A stretch of DNA of 35,149 nucleotides from positions 91,174 through 126,322 of the forward strand of contig NZ_JAFLEQ010000011.1 in NCBI RefSeq assembly GCF_017307055.1, written 5' to 3'. Below the pieces are notes generated by a model. The model was not told where the DNA came from. It ran no database searches and was given only the letters and a program-made list of their open reading frames with translations. Source of the DNA: Corynebacterium mendelii (GTDB lineage: Bacteria; Actinomycetota; Actinomycetes; Mycobacteriales; Mycobacteriaceae). Within the stretch, counting starts at the first letter, position 1, and every line of letters begins with the position of its first letter. Made by a program: the position numbers and the translations under genes. This document shows positions 1-7,232 of this stretch, piece by piece.

Positions 1-91
1 GAGGGAGCGTACCCGGTGGCCCAATGGTGCCACAGCCACGGGATATGTTCCGTCAGCACCCCTTGAGTCCAGGTGCAGTCCCCGGGGATTT

Positions 92-1105
92 TCAGGGCGC
101 GGGAACGATATAGCGTCCGGCGGCTGACACCGCTTCAACCGTCAGCGGCATCGTCAGCATCGGCTCCCCGTCGCCGTAGACCGGGATGGTCATCTCCGGG
201 CAGGTGATGCGTGCTTTGCGGCAGCGGTAGTTGGTGACGAAGGGAATGTTTTCGTGGTGCCCGGCAAGGAAATTCCGGTAGTGGCGGGCGTAGCGCAGCG
301 GATGGACGTTCTCGCAGATCGTCAAATCCAGGCGGCCGTCTTTGACGTCGGCTTTCGGGCAGGCCAGGCGTCCGCCACCGTAGGAGCGGGTGTTGCCGAA
401 CGTCACGATCGAAATCCTGCGGTCCAGGGTCAGATTCCCGCTGTCGGGAATACGCCCGTCACGGGCCGCCGCCCGCTGCACCTGCCCGGGAGTGGAATAG
501 GGCACCAGGCTGGTGTCCTCGAGCTCGATGGTGAAGCGGTGGATCGTCGGTTTCAACAGCTGCCTGACCGATGCCAGCGAGAATTTGTAGCGGCCGGATA
601 CCCGGTGGCCCAGGGACTCGGCCAATTGGGTGGCATACGCGTCGATACCACAGCCGAGCAACGTCCCGAACCACATCTGGTGGCCATTATCGTCGCTGAC
701 CAGGCCCAAATCGGTGGTGGTGACAAAACCGTCGGCAATACAGTCGGCGGCCTGCACCGGGTCGAAGGGAATGGAAAACTGGCGGGCCGTGTCATTGCCC
801 GAGCCGGCCGGAATAATGCCGATCGGCATACCGGTTTCGGCGGTGATCTGCAGGACACTGTTGATCAGGCCGTCACCGCCGCAGACAATCACCGCCTCGA
901 AGTTGTCGTCGGCCAGAGCCTGGCGCATCACCCGGGTATTGTCCTCCGGGGTGGAGGAGGTGAAGCTCACCGCGGTGACTCCCCGCCGCTCCAGTTGGGC
1001 GGTGGCCCGGGCGGCGGCATAGCAGGCCGAACCCGTGCCGGAGCGCGGATTGGTCAGCAGCGCGACAGTGCTGATTGATTCATGGCCGATGGGATAATCA
1101 GGCAT
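92..1105 (-). CDS. Diacylglycerol kinase-family lipid kinase (DagK/YegS type)
   Basis: Predicted cytosolic or membrane-associated lipid kinase, 337 residues, the usual length for the DagK/YegS/BmrU family, which phosphorylates diacylglycerol or related lipids with ATP. Visible motifs are NPRSGTG at residues 19-25, the nucleotide-binding GGDG at 76-79, and GSGND at 101-105 (family GTGND). The C-terminal half has the expected beta-rich pattern with DGRLDL. The frame stays open for 79 codons upstream of the chosen ATG, but that part is low complexity and unlike the family. AGGAG lies 12 bases upstream of the ATG at 1105, a rather long spacing. The gene stands alone, downstream of the iron transporter on the same strand but separated by about 800 bp. 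The lipid substrate cannot be read from sequence. Positions 1-91, downstream of it, show nothing I recognise. Confidence 0.88.
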   Translation of the reverse strand: MPDYPIGHESISTVALLTNPRSGTGSACYAAARATAQLERRGVTAVSFTSSTPEDNTRVMRQALADDNFEAVIVCGGDGLINSVLQITAETGMPIGIIPAGSGNDTARQFSIPFDPVQAADCIADGFVTTTDLGLVSDDNGHQMWFGTLLGCGIDAYATQLAESLGHRVSGRYKFSLASVRQLLKPTIHRFTIELEDTSLVPYSTPGQVQRAAARDGRIPDSGNLTLDRRISIVTFGNTRSYGGGRLACPKADVKDGRLDLTICENVHPLRYARHYRNFLAGHHENIPFVTNYRCRKARITCPEMTIPVYGDGEPMLTMPLTVEAVSAAGRYIVPAP

Positions 1106-1908
1106 GGCTGATGGATGCTCCTGACCGTTATTGTCTCCGCCTGTGATCCGTGCGCATGCGCGGGCAGAATGCGACTGCCCGTCACCGCCGCCGACAAGGG
1201 TGGCGGGGCCGTCAACAAGCAGTCTCACACTGCCCGAAGACAGGATCGCGGCAAAAGAAAAAAACGACTGGTGTTCTGGGAACTGCCCTAGACCGACACA
1301 CCGTGGCCTTGCAACAAGGTGGTTGCCCGGTGCGTGTCGCACCTGCAGCAGTCACGTCACAGGGCCGTTCGGTGTCTTCCATGCCGGTGGTGGGCAGATG
1401 AGCGTTGTTACTTTACTTGGTTGTCACCGGACGACCGCGGTCGGTTCGCCTGATGCAAGCGCCCACATGTGGGACGGCCAACCGCTGCCGGTACCTTGGA
1501 CACTACCAACAAAATGGCGCCCACAGGTAATCCCTAACCCCCCTTAAAAGAAAGGCGTTCACCATTTTGTTGGCCGTACCACCTGCACCGACGCCTCCCG
1601 GGCGGGTGACTGTGCCGAAACGACACTGTCCGATTGCGCCGGGTTGTAGCCCCCAACTGCAACTATCCTCCGGCAGGCGGGGGTTTCGTCACGGGGTGTG
1701 ATGTCCGATACGGATGGGAGGATCTTTATTTTCCTTGGGTGAAACAATCCTTTACACCCCTTAGGGCGACGGGGGTATTTTTTGTTTTGGCAGCGTAAGA
1801 ACCGTGTTTCCGCCGAACTGGTGAAAGAACGTCATATTTTCACCCCCGAGCTAAAAAAGCTCATCTGCAGCGGAAGGGATCTTAATTTGTCACCAAAACT
1901 AAGGGGTG
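1106..1908. other. 803-bp intergenic region with inverted repeats
   Basis: No convincing gene. The open frames here have no recognisable domains and start without a ribosome site. The region holds a perfect 12-bp inverted repeat (1506-1517 with 1562-1573), a 12-bp palindrome cccacatgtggg at 1462-1473, and a small hairpin gagct-AAAAA-agctc at 1848-1862. The part from about 1740 to 1905 is clearly more A+T-rich than the flanking genes. It lies downstream of the iron ABC ATPase gene and upstream of the lipid kinase gene, both on the minus strand, so it could contain a terminator for the former and a promoter for the latter; neither is sharp enough to place. Confidence 0.5.
1506..1573. repeat. 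Perfect 12-bp inverted repeat with 44-bp spacer
   Basis: ccaacaaaatgg at 1506-1517 is the exact reverse complement of ccattttgttgg at 1562-1573. The arms are A+T-rich within G+C-rich surroundings. The spacer contains its own weak dyad around an AAAAG run (1543-1555). It may fold as a long hairpin in a transcript, serve as a paired operator, or be the remnant ends of a lost element; no transposase is present. Confidence 0.6.
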
Positions 1909-2553
1909 TCAGGGCGCGGTCATACGAACCGTGTTCTCGGCCAGCACGGCCGCGTCCTCCTCGTCGTGGGTGACCAGCACACTGGTCACGCCGGCAGATA
2001 CCAGCAGGGATTTGATTTCTTGGCGCACACTGGCCCGCAGGTTGGTGTCCAGATTGGAGAAAGGTTCATCCAACAGCAGCACCTCCGGATCGGGTGCCAG
2101 GGCGCGGGCCACCGCAATACGCTGCTGCTGCCCGCCGGAGAGCTGGTAGGGGTAGCGGGTGAGGTAGTCGGCCATCCCGACAAGCTCGAGGACCTGCCCG
2201 ACCCTTTCCTTGACGCGGCTGCGGGGCATGCCGGTTAATCCGTAGGCGACGTTTTTTTCCACCGTCATATGGGGGAATAAAGCGTAGTCCTGGAAAATCA
2301 TGCCGATGGCCCGGTGCTCGGGTTCAATGAAATGGCCGCGGTCGGCCAGCACTTTACCGCCCATGGTGATGGTGCCGGACACCGGTTTTTCCAGACCGGC
2401 GATCAACCGCAGAACCGTAGTTTTGGCGCAGCCGCTGGGGCCGAGCAGGGCGGTGCATTTGCCGGAGGGCACCACCACAGAAAAACCGTCCAGCTGCCGG
2501 GTGGCGGAACCGGGGTATGAAAAAACGATGTTGCTCAGTTCAATGGCGGTCAT
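1909..2553 (-). CDS. fbpC: Ferric iron ABC transporter ATP-binding protein (short form)
   Basis: Cytoplasmic ATPase of the Fe(III) importer encoded with the two upstream genes, 214 residues. Motifs in order: P-loop GPSGCAKTT (residues 38-46), Q-loop region MIFQDYALFPHMT (85-97), signature LSGGQQQR (138-145), Walker B LLLDEP (159-164) and switch histidine in VLVTHDEED. Two oddities. The third P-loop glycine (GxxGxGK) is alanine, codon GCC. The protein also ends right after the nucleotide-binding domain; FbpC-type ATPases usually run to about 350 residues with a C-terminal regulatory domain, absent here. Start: ATG at 2553 overlaps the permease stop by four bases (ATGA), indicating translational coupling. 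A frame extending upstream runs through the permease gene in another frame and is not real. Confidence 0.9.
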   Translation of the reverse strand: MTAIELSNIVFSYPGSATRQLDGFSVVVPSGKCTALLGPSGCAKTTVLRLIAGLEKPVSGTITMGGKVLADRGHFIEPEHRAIGMIFQDYALFPHMTVEKNVAYGLTGMPRSRVKERVGQVLELVGMADYLTRYPYQLSGGQQQRIAVARALAPDPEVLLLDEPFSNLDTNLRASVRQEIKSLLVSAGVTSVLVTHDEEDAAVLAENTVRMTAP

Positions 2554-4157
2554 GGTGCCGGGTGTTCTTTCTTGTCTGTGGTGTTCCCGCGTGCCACAAG
2601 CAGCAGCACGGGAACAAACGCCAGCGCGATAATGAGCAGGCTGGCCAGGGAGGATTCGGGGATCTGCTCGTCGTTGGCGTACTGGAAGACGGTGGTGGAC
2701 AACGTCGAGAAGTTGAAGGGCCGCAAAATCAGCACGATCGGCAGTTCTTTGACCATGTCGATAAACGCCAGCAGGAATGCGCCCGCCAGAGCGGTTTTCA
2801 TCATCGGCAGATCCACCCGTGCCAGGGTGGCGGTCGGCCCGTGGCCCAGCATGCGGGAGGCTTCGGTGAAACGGGTGCCGATGCGTTCGAAACCGGATTC
2901 CATCGGCTGCATGGACACCGCCAGGTAGCGGATGAGGTAGGCCAGAACAATCAGCGACGGGGTCATCACCAACGGCAGCGGGGTCTTCTCGGACAGCCAC
3001 ACCATGATCGACAGAATCGATAGAGCGATCACCGTCGACGGGATTGAGTAGCCGATCACCGTGATCCGGGCCAGAGTCTTTGACAGCGGTGTCGGCCAGA
3101 TGCGCTGGTGCTGGGCGACAATCAGGGCGCACAGGGTGGTCAACAGCGCTCCGGCCAGTGCCACCCCCAATGTCATGCCGAAGGCGGAGAAAATACCGGT
3201 GCGGCGGATATTGTCCCACGACAGAAACGCCCACCAGATCATCTGGGCCATGGGAATGACCAGAGCCACCGCAAAGGTGCCCCAGCACACCAGGGGAACC
3301 ACGATCTTGCGCCATCCGGTGGGGGCAACCGGTGTCAGTGGTGTCACCCGGGCGGAGGCATAGGAGTGGGAGCGCCTGCCGCGCAGGGCTTTTTCCCCCA
3401 TGCTCACCGCGGTGACGACCACCAGCAAAATCGCGGCCAGCTTCAAAGCGGCGGCAATATCGTTCAATCCCAGCCAGGATTTGAAAATGGCGGTGGTGAA
3501 CACGTTCAGCCCGAAGTGGGAGACCACCCCGTAGTCGCTCAACACCTCAAAGGCCATCAGGGTGGAACCGGCGACCACCGCGTTGCGGGTCAGCGGCACA
3601 ATGACCTTGAAATAGGTTCTGGTCCGGGACGCCCCCAGCATGCGGGAGGCTTCCACCAGCTGGCCGGCCTGCCGGTCGAGGAAGCCGCGCACCACCAGAT
3701 AAATATAGGGGTAGAGAAATAACGTGAAGACAATGATCGCGCCCCGCATGTTCATCATGTCCAGAAAACCCGGCGGCGGGGTCCAGCCGACCCGGTTGCG
3801 CAAAAACACCTGGATCGGACCGGTGTAGCCGGTCATTGACGCATAGGTGTAGCCGCCGATGTAGGGCGGGATGGCCAAGGGCATGACCAGGGCGACTGCC
3901 AGGAATCTGCTGCCGGTAAACCGGTAGGCCGTCACGAACCAGGCCAACAGGCTGGCCAGGATGATCCCGCAGGTGACGCTGCCGATCGTCAGGATCGCGG
4001 TCTGGATGAGATAGTCGGCCAGAAGATACTTCTGGATGTGGCGCCAGGTGTCGTTGAGGGGACTGAACAGACCGGCCAGCACACCGATGATCGGTAATGC
4101 CATGACAGTGACCACGAGGATACTGCCTGTCAGCCAGCCGAGACGTGCTTTGACCAT
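2550..4157 (-). CDS. fbpB: Ferric iron ABC transporter permease, tandem-domain (FbpB type)
   Basis: Integral membrane permease of the Fe(III) importer, 535 residues. It is two fused binding-protein-dependent permease domains with about 12 membrane helices, the standard FbpB/FutB architecture. Each half carries the cytoplasmic coupling loop that docks on the ATPase: EASRMLGASRTRTYFKVIVPL-like in the first half and EASRMLGHGPTATLARVDLP in the second. The ATG at 4157 is preceded by AAAGGACG at a good spacing. It is followed by the ATPase gene with a 4-bp overlap. It lies 156 bp downstream of the binding-protein gene, with a strong hairpin terminator in between that probably lowers permease and ATPase expression relative to the binding protein. 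Confidence 0.92.
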   Translation of the reverse strand: MVKARLGWLTGSILVVTVMALPIIGVLAGLFSPLNDTWRHIQKYLLADYLIQTAILTIGSVTCGIILASLLAWFVTAYRFTGSRFLAVALVMPLAIPPYIGGYTYASMTGYTGPIQVFLRNRVGWTPPPGFLDMMNMRGAIIVFTLFLYPYIYLVVRGFLDRQAGQLVEASRMLGASRTRTYFKVIVPLTRNAVVAGSTLMAFEVLSDYGVVSHFGLNVFTTAIFKSWLGLNDIAAALKLAAILLVVVTAVSMGEKALRGRRSHSYASARVTPLTPVAPTGWRKIVVPLVCWGTFAVALVIPMAQMIWWAFLSWDNIRRTGIFSAFGMTLGVALAGALLTTLCALIVAQHQRIWPTPLSKTLARITVIGYSIPSTVIALSILSIMVWLSEKTPLPLVMTPSLIVLAYLIRYLAVSMQPMESGFERIGTRFTEASRMLGHGPTATLARVDLPMMKTALAGAFLLAFIDMVKELPIVLILRPFNFSTLSTTVFQYANDEQIPESSLASLLIIALAFVPVLLLVARGNTTDKKEHPAP

Positions 4158-4215
4158 CTCGACGTCCTTTCCGGGGAAGGAAGAATGGTGTTGGGGTTAA
4201 AAGATCGTGCCGGGA

Positions 4216-4264
4216 AAAAGAGTGTGCCGGGTTCCTTGTTGTCGATCAACGAACCCGGCACACT
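4216..4264 (-). terminator. Intrinsic terminator between fbpA and fbpB
   Basis: A perfect 14-bp stem (4221-4234 with 4251-4264, core gtgccgggttc) with a 16-base loop that contains a further gttg/caac pairing. Reading the minus strand, it is followed directly by CTTTTT. It lies after the fbpA stop and before fbpB, so it is likely a partial terminator that gives an excess of binding protein. Confidence 0.85.
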
Positions 4265-4313
4265 CACATGTTGGTGGTCTTACCTCCGGCCGGCGCAGCC
4301 GAAGAAGACGCTG

Positions 4314-5432
4314 TTATTTCCAGCCAACCTGGTCGAAGATGAGGGTGGCCTCCGGCTTTTCCTCGCCGAAGGTGGCGAAGTCGAGATCCTGGATGGTGAA
4401 TTCACCCCAGGATTTCTGCATCTCGGGCATGGGGGCAGCCGGGTTGAGCGGGAACTCGCCGTTGTTTTCGGCGATGAATTCCTGGACCTTCTCCGAGGAG
4501 AGGAACTCGAGGAACTTGATGGCGTTGTCCTGGTGCTCCGCACCCTTGAGCACGGCGGCGTAGGAGAGGTTGACGTGGGTCTTCTCCGGGAAGATCAGGC
4601 CGATCTTTTCGGCGACCTTGACTTCTTCCGGATCGGAGGACTTGGCCATGCGCACCAGGTAGTAGGAGTTCATGATTGCCAGATCGCCTTCACCGGCGAC
4701 AACAGCCTTGGCCTGGTCGCGGTCGTTGCCCTTGGGCTCACGGGCGAAGTTGTCGACAACACCCTGTGCCCATTCGGTGGCCTTCTCTTTGCCCCACAGG
4801 GAGATGAAGCTCGACAGCAGAGCCTGGTTGTAGGAGTTGGAGGAAGAACGGGCCAGAACCTTGCCGTTCCATTCCGGCTTGGTCAGGTCTTCGTAGGACT
4901 TGATCAGCGACGGGTCGGTGCGGTCCTTGTCGTAGGCGATGACGCGGGCACGGGACACAATGCCCATCCAGTTCTCGCCACGGTAATTGTCGGGAATGTT
5001 CTTCTCGATGGTCGGGGAAGTCGACTTGGTGATCGCGTCAGCATCAACCAACTGGGCAATTGACTCGGCGCCGACAGTCAGGAACACGTCGGCCTGGGCG
5101 TCGCCGGCCTCACGGGAGATGCGCTCGATCAGTTCACCGGACTTGCCTTCAACAAGATCAATCTTGATGCCGGTTTCCTTCTCGAACATCTCGTAGACCT
5201 CTTTGTCGGTGTCATAGTGACGTGACGAGTAGACCTTCAAAACGTCGCTGGAGGCTTTGTCGGTGGCTTCCTTTGCTTCTGAAGTAGCTTCCTTTGCTTC
5301 TGAAGCGGCTTCCTTGGCGGTGGAAATTGCTTCATCGGCTTTGTCGGAAACGGTGTCGTCGGAATTCGAGCAGGCGACTGCTCCGGATGCTACGAGAGCG
5401 GCGGCAAGACTGGTAGCCAAAATGCGGCGCAT
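4314..5432 (-). CDS. fbpA: Fe(III)-binding lipoprotein of ABC importer (FbpA/FutA family)
   Basis: Extracytoplasmic iron-binding protein, 372 residues, anchored to the membrane by lipid. The N-terminus is a signal peptide with the lipid-attachment Cys21 (SGAVAC). Residues 22-63 form an Ala/Glu/Lys/Ser linker of 7-residue repeats (SEAKEAT), encoded by 21-bp tandem repeats. The binding domain starts near residue 65 with VYSSRHYDTD, the start typical of FutA-like proteins. The likely iron ligands seen are H72/Y73, Y201 and the paired Y257-Y258 (MNSYYLV), the hallmark of ferric-binding proteins. Start: ATG at 5432. First gene of the operon with permease and ATPase; a DtxR-like site lies over its promoter. 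Substrate Fe(III) is inferred from family residues; free Fe(III) versus chelate is not decidable. Confidence 0.92.
   Translation of the reverse strand: MRRILATSLAAALVASGAVACSNSDDTVSDKADEAISTAKEAASEAKEATSEAKEATDKASSDVLKVYSSRHYDTDKEVYEMFEKETGIKIDLVEGKSGELIERISREAGDAQADVFLTVGAESIAQLVDADAITKSTSPTIEKNIPDNYRGENWMGIVSRARVIAYDKDRTDPSLIKSYEDLTKPEWNGKVLARSSSNSYNQALLSSFISLWGKEKATEWAQGVVDNFAREPKGNDRDQAKAVVAGEGDLAIMNSYYLVRMAKSSDPEEVKVAEKIGLIFPEKTHVNLSYAAVLKGAEHQDNAIKFLEFLSSEKVQEFIAENNGEFPLNPAAPMPEMQKSWGEFTIQDLDFATFGEEKPEATLIFDQVGWK
5266..5320 (-). repeat. 21-bp tandem repeat in the fbpA linker
   Basis: Two nearly identical 21-bp units (5266-5286 and 5287-5307, plus-strand gcttcctttgcttctgaag core) and a partial third. 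They encode the heptad SEAKEAT between the lipid anchor and the binding domain. In-frame copy-number change would lengthen or shorten the tether without affecting the domain. Confidence 0.85.
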
Positions 5433-5469
5433 AAATACTCCTAAAGTATGAGGACGTCAAAACGCGGTA

Positions 5470-5499
5470 AGTGTAGCAATAAAACTCAGCCTTCCCTAA
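5470..5499 (-). promoter_or_regulatory. Candidate fbpA promoter with DtxR-like iron box
   Basis: On the minus strand TTAGGGAAGGCTGAGTTTT (5481-5499) matches 12 of 19 positions of the DtxR consensus TTAGGTTAGSCTAACCTAA. It is followed by an extended -10, TGCTACACT (TACACT at 5470-5475). The site lies about 50 bases upstream of the fbpA start, where a bound iron-loaded repressor would block RNA polymerase. Motif match is by eye; iron repression is inferred from the gene's role. Confidence 0.55.
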
Positions 5500-5593
5500 A
5501 GCCGATAGCATATTTCCTGTTCGATACCCCTTAGATTTCAGCTCTGTTGTTCTGCCTGGCCACCCCCGGTGGAGCACCCGGTTATCATCAGGT

Positions 5594-5748
5594 TGTGGAT
5601 AACTTTGTGCACCGGCTGTGAGCGACACGCCGGACTTGTGGAGTAAGTAAAACCACTGGCCAAAGTAGCAAAATCTGCTAACTCTCATCTTCTTCTTGAG
5701 GCTTACCCCCATGTAATTATCCACATTGTCCACAGCCATTGTGGATAA
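5594..5748. promoter_or_regulatory. DnaA-box cluster A
   Basis: Three perfect copies of the DnaA-binding nonamer TTATCCACA: 5594-5602 (minus), 5717-5725 (plus) and 5740-5748 (minus), plus TTGTCCACA at 5726-5734 (plus), directly abutting the second. The last three form a tight group of three boxes in 32 bp. An A+T-rich stretch follows at about 5790-5880. No dnaA or dnaN gene is nearby, so this is not the standard oriC. Possible roles are DnaA titration, DnaA reactivation, or DnaA control of nearby genes. Confidence 0.8.
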
Positions 5749-5918
5749 CTGGGCCGGTTGTGCACAGCCTGATATGGAGAGCCATGGGGAGTGAAAAAGA
5801 GCATTATTGTGCGTTGTGACACATAAAAAAGCTGTCGCTGATTGGGGGTGTTTGGCCCAAAATTTGGTTTGAATTACATATCCGCCGCACAGTGGGGGCT
5901 GCGGCGGTGCCGGAAGGG

Positions 5919-5963
5919 GGAAAAGGCCGCCACCCCGGCAGACTGTGCTGGCCGGGGTGGCGG
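5919..5963 (-). terminator. Intrinsic terminator of the rhomboid gene
   Basis: A perfect 13-bp G+C-rich stem (ccgccaccccggc 5927-5939 with 5951-5963), loop of 11 bases, followed on the minus strand by CCTTTTCCCCC. It lies about 60 bp past the rhomboid stop. Confidence 0.8.
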
Positions 5964-6024
5964 GAAGAAAAAGCGTTTCCGGGGGCCGGGCAATGCGCTG
6001 CGGCGTGGCCGGGTGTGGTTTGTC

Positions 6025-6720
6025 CTAGATCACGGCCCACACGCCGGGGGCGGTGGTTGCAACCCGTGCGATAACGGCCGCGCAGGAAAGCACAATGGCG
6101 GCCCAGGTGACAAGTCTGGTCTGGTTTTTGCCGGCCCCCAGGGCGATGGGTACCGCGATCACTGCCCCGGTGATCAGCCCGCCGATGTGCCCCCAGATCG
6201 ATATGCCGGGAACAATGAAGGTAAATCCCAGGTTGACCGCTATCAGTATCACCAGCGAGCGGGTGTTGACGGCGGTCCTGACCGACAGCCCCAAAGCGAT
6301 GGCCAGCAGGGCGTACAGTGCGCCGGAAGCACCAACGGTGGCGCTGGTGGGGGATGCCCACACCGTCACCGCCGACGAGCCGATGCCGCCGGCGAAAAAC
6401 ATGGCCGTGAAAAGCCGGGAGCCGATGATGTTTTCCAGTTCCTGGCCGAGTACGAAGATCATCAGCCCGTTGAGCAGAAGATGGGTCACACCCTGGTGGA
6501 GGAACATCGCGCCCACTGCCCGCGCCGGCCCGAACCAGCTGTCGCCCATGGCCGGCAGATACAACGTCCAGTGGTCCGCAATCCAGCTGGCGGTCAAATT
6601 ACCGTTCAGGGAGCGGGATTCGACGGCGGTGAGCACAAACACGGCGGCCATCGCCGCCAGCAGGGCAACGGTGGCCGGGGCCTTGTGGGTGAGTTGTGAG
6701 CGGAAAAAAGAAGTGGACAT
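6025..6720 (-). CDS. Rhomboid family intramembrane serine protease
   Basis: Membrane protease of 231 residues with about seven hydrophobic segments, which would cleave transmembrane substrates inside the bilayer. The catalytic pair is visible: S132 in TVGASGALYALL and H178 in WGHIGGLITGA. The conserved HLLLNG stretch (H80, N84) of the second core helix is also present. Start: ATG at 6720 gives MSTSFF; a TTG eight codons earlier (6744) is possible, and the only GAAAGG lies just inside that extension, so the start is uncertain by eight residues. It appears monocistronic, with its own terminator at 5919-5963. Substrates are unknown. Confidence 0.92.
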   Translation of the reverse strand: MSTSFFRSQLTHKAPATVALLAAMAAVFVLTAVESRSLNGNLTASWIADHWTLYLPAMGDSWFGPARAVGAMFLHQGVTHLLLNGLMIFVLGQELENIIGSRLFTAMFFAGGIGSSAVTVWASPTSATVGASGALYALLAIALGLSVRTAVNTRSLVILIAVNLGFTFIVPGISIWGHIGGLITGAVIAVPIALGAGKNQTRLVTWAAIVLSCAAVIARVATTAPGVWAVI

Positions 6721-6781
6721 TGAAAAAACCGGCGGGCCTTTCAACAGGTCAGTGGGTGGCGGGCTGATGGTCTGGGGGAGA

Positions 6782-6970
6782 TTATTGCACCGGCCGGTCG
6801 CCGAGGATGCCCACGGGCGGGGTGGGATGCATCAGGATGGCCGGGGCACGCCGGGACAAAGATCCCTTCCCGGCAATCTCCCATACTTTCACGGCTGTGT
6901 CCCCGTCGACGAGCACCCGGGTCAAAAGCCCGCCGGTCAGGGCGGCGGGCAATCGCTGTGGAAACGACAT
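6782..6970 (-). CDS. Possible small hypothetical protein (62 aa)
   Basis: An ATG at 6970 opens a 62-codon frame with mostly G/C third positions and a plausible soluble composition (LVDGDTAVKVWEIAGKG). A weak AGGTG lies about 12 bases upstream. No family is recognised. It would be transcribed toward the rhomboid gene, ending 61 bp before that start. Alternative: non-coding part of the glpK/rhomboid promoter region. Low confidence. Confidence 0.22.
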   Translation of the reverse strand: MSFPQRLPAALTGGLLTRVLVDGDTAVKVWEIAGKGSLSRRAPAILMHPTPPVGILGDRPVQ

Positions 6971-7151
6971 CGGAGCCGGAACACCTGTCGCATCAGGCAC
7001 CGGACAGTGGCGGTGGCGGCTGGCCGGAGATCGAATCTGTGCCGGATGCATGCACCGGGGTGGTCGGACCGGCGGTGGCGGCACCGGTCGAAGCGCATCA
7101 GCCACGATCGCTTGCCCGTGGTGCGGTAATTTCGGTTCTACCGCCTCATTT

Positions 7152-7200
7152 CCGGCACCGGCGTGCCGGTGCCGGCGGGCAGGGCCCGACGAGATTTTTT
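7152..7200 (+). promoter_or_regulatory. Terminator-like double hairpin in the glpK leader
   Basis: A perfect 10-bp hairpin (ccggcaccgg 7152-7161, loop cgtg, ccggtgccgg 7166-7175) is followed immediately by a second stem (cgggc-agg-gcccg, 7176-7188), then six bases and TTTTTT at 7195-7200. This lies 33 bases before the glpK start. It may act as a transcription attenuator for glpK or be a terminator for upstream read-through. Confidence 0.5.
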
Positions 7201-7232
7201 ACCCAACCACTGCAAGGAACCGGTGAGACACC

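Larger units (their letters stand above)
5433..6024. other. 592-bp intergenic region, fbpA upstream / rhomboid downstream
   Basis: Contains, in order, the fbpA promoter, a cluster of DnaA boxes (5594-5748, perhaps a weak further one TTGTGCACA at 5758-5766), a stretch of raised A+T from about 5790 to 5880, and the terminator of the rhomboid gene (5919-5963). No protein gene is supported. Confidence 0.6.
6721..7232. other. 512-bp region between rhomboid and glpK
   Basis: A divergent promoter region expected to drive rhomboid (minus) and glpK (plus). It holds one possible small minus-strand frame (6782-6970), an inverted repeat gcggta-N10-taccgc (7123-7128 and 7139-7144) that could be an operator, and two consecutive hairpins followed by a T-run just before glpK (7152-7200). 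No clear -35/-10 pair was found. Confidence 0.45.

Noticed and set aside
1131..1547. 138-codon plus-strand frame before the lipid kinase
   Set aside because: No ribosome site or domain and irregular codon use.
1782..1973. 63-codon frame in the A+T-richer stretch
   Set aside because: Runs into the 3-prime end of the iron ATPase gene in antisense; no start signal.
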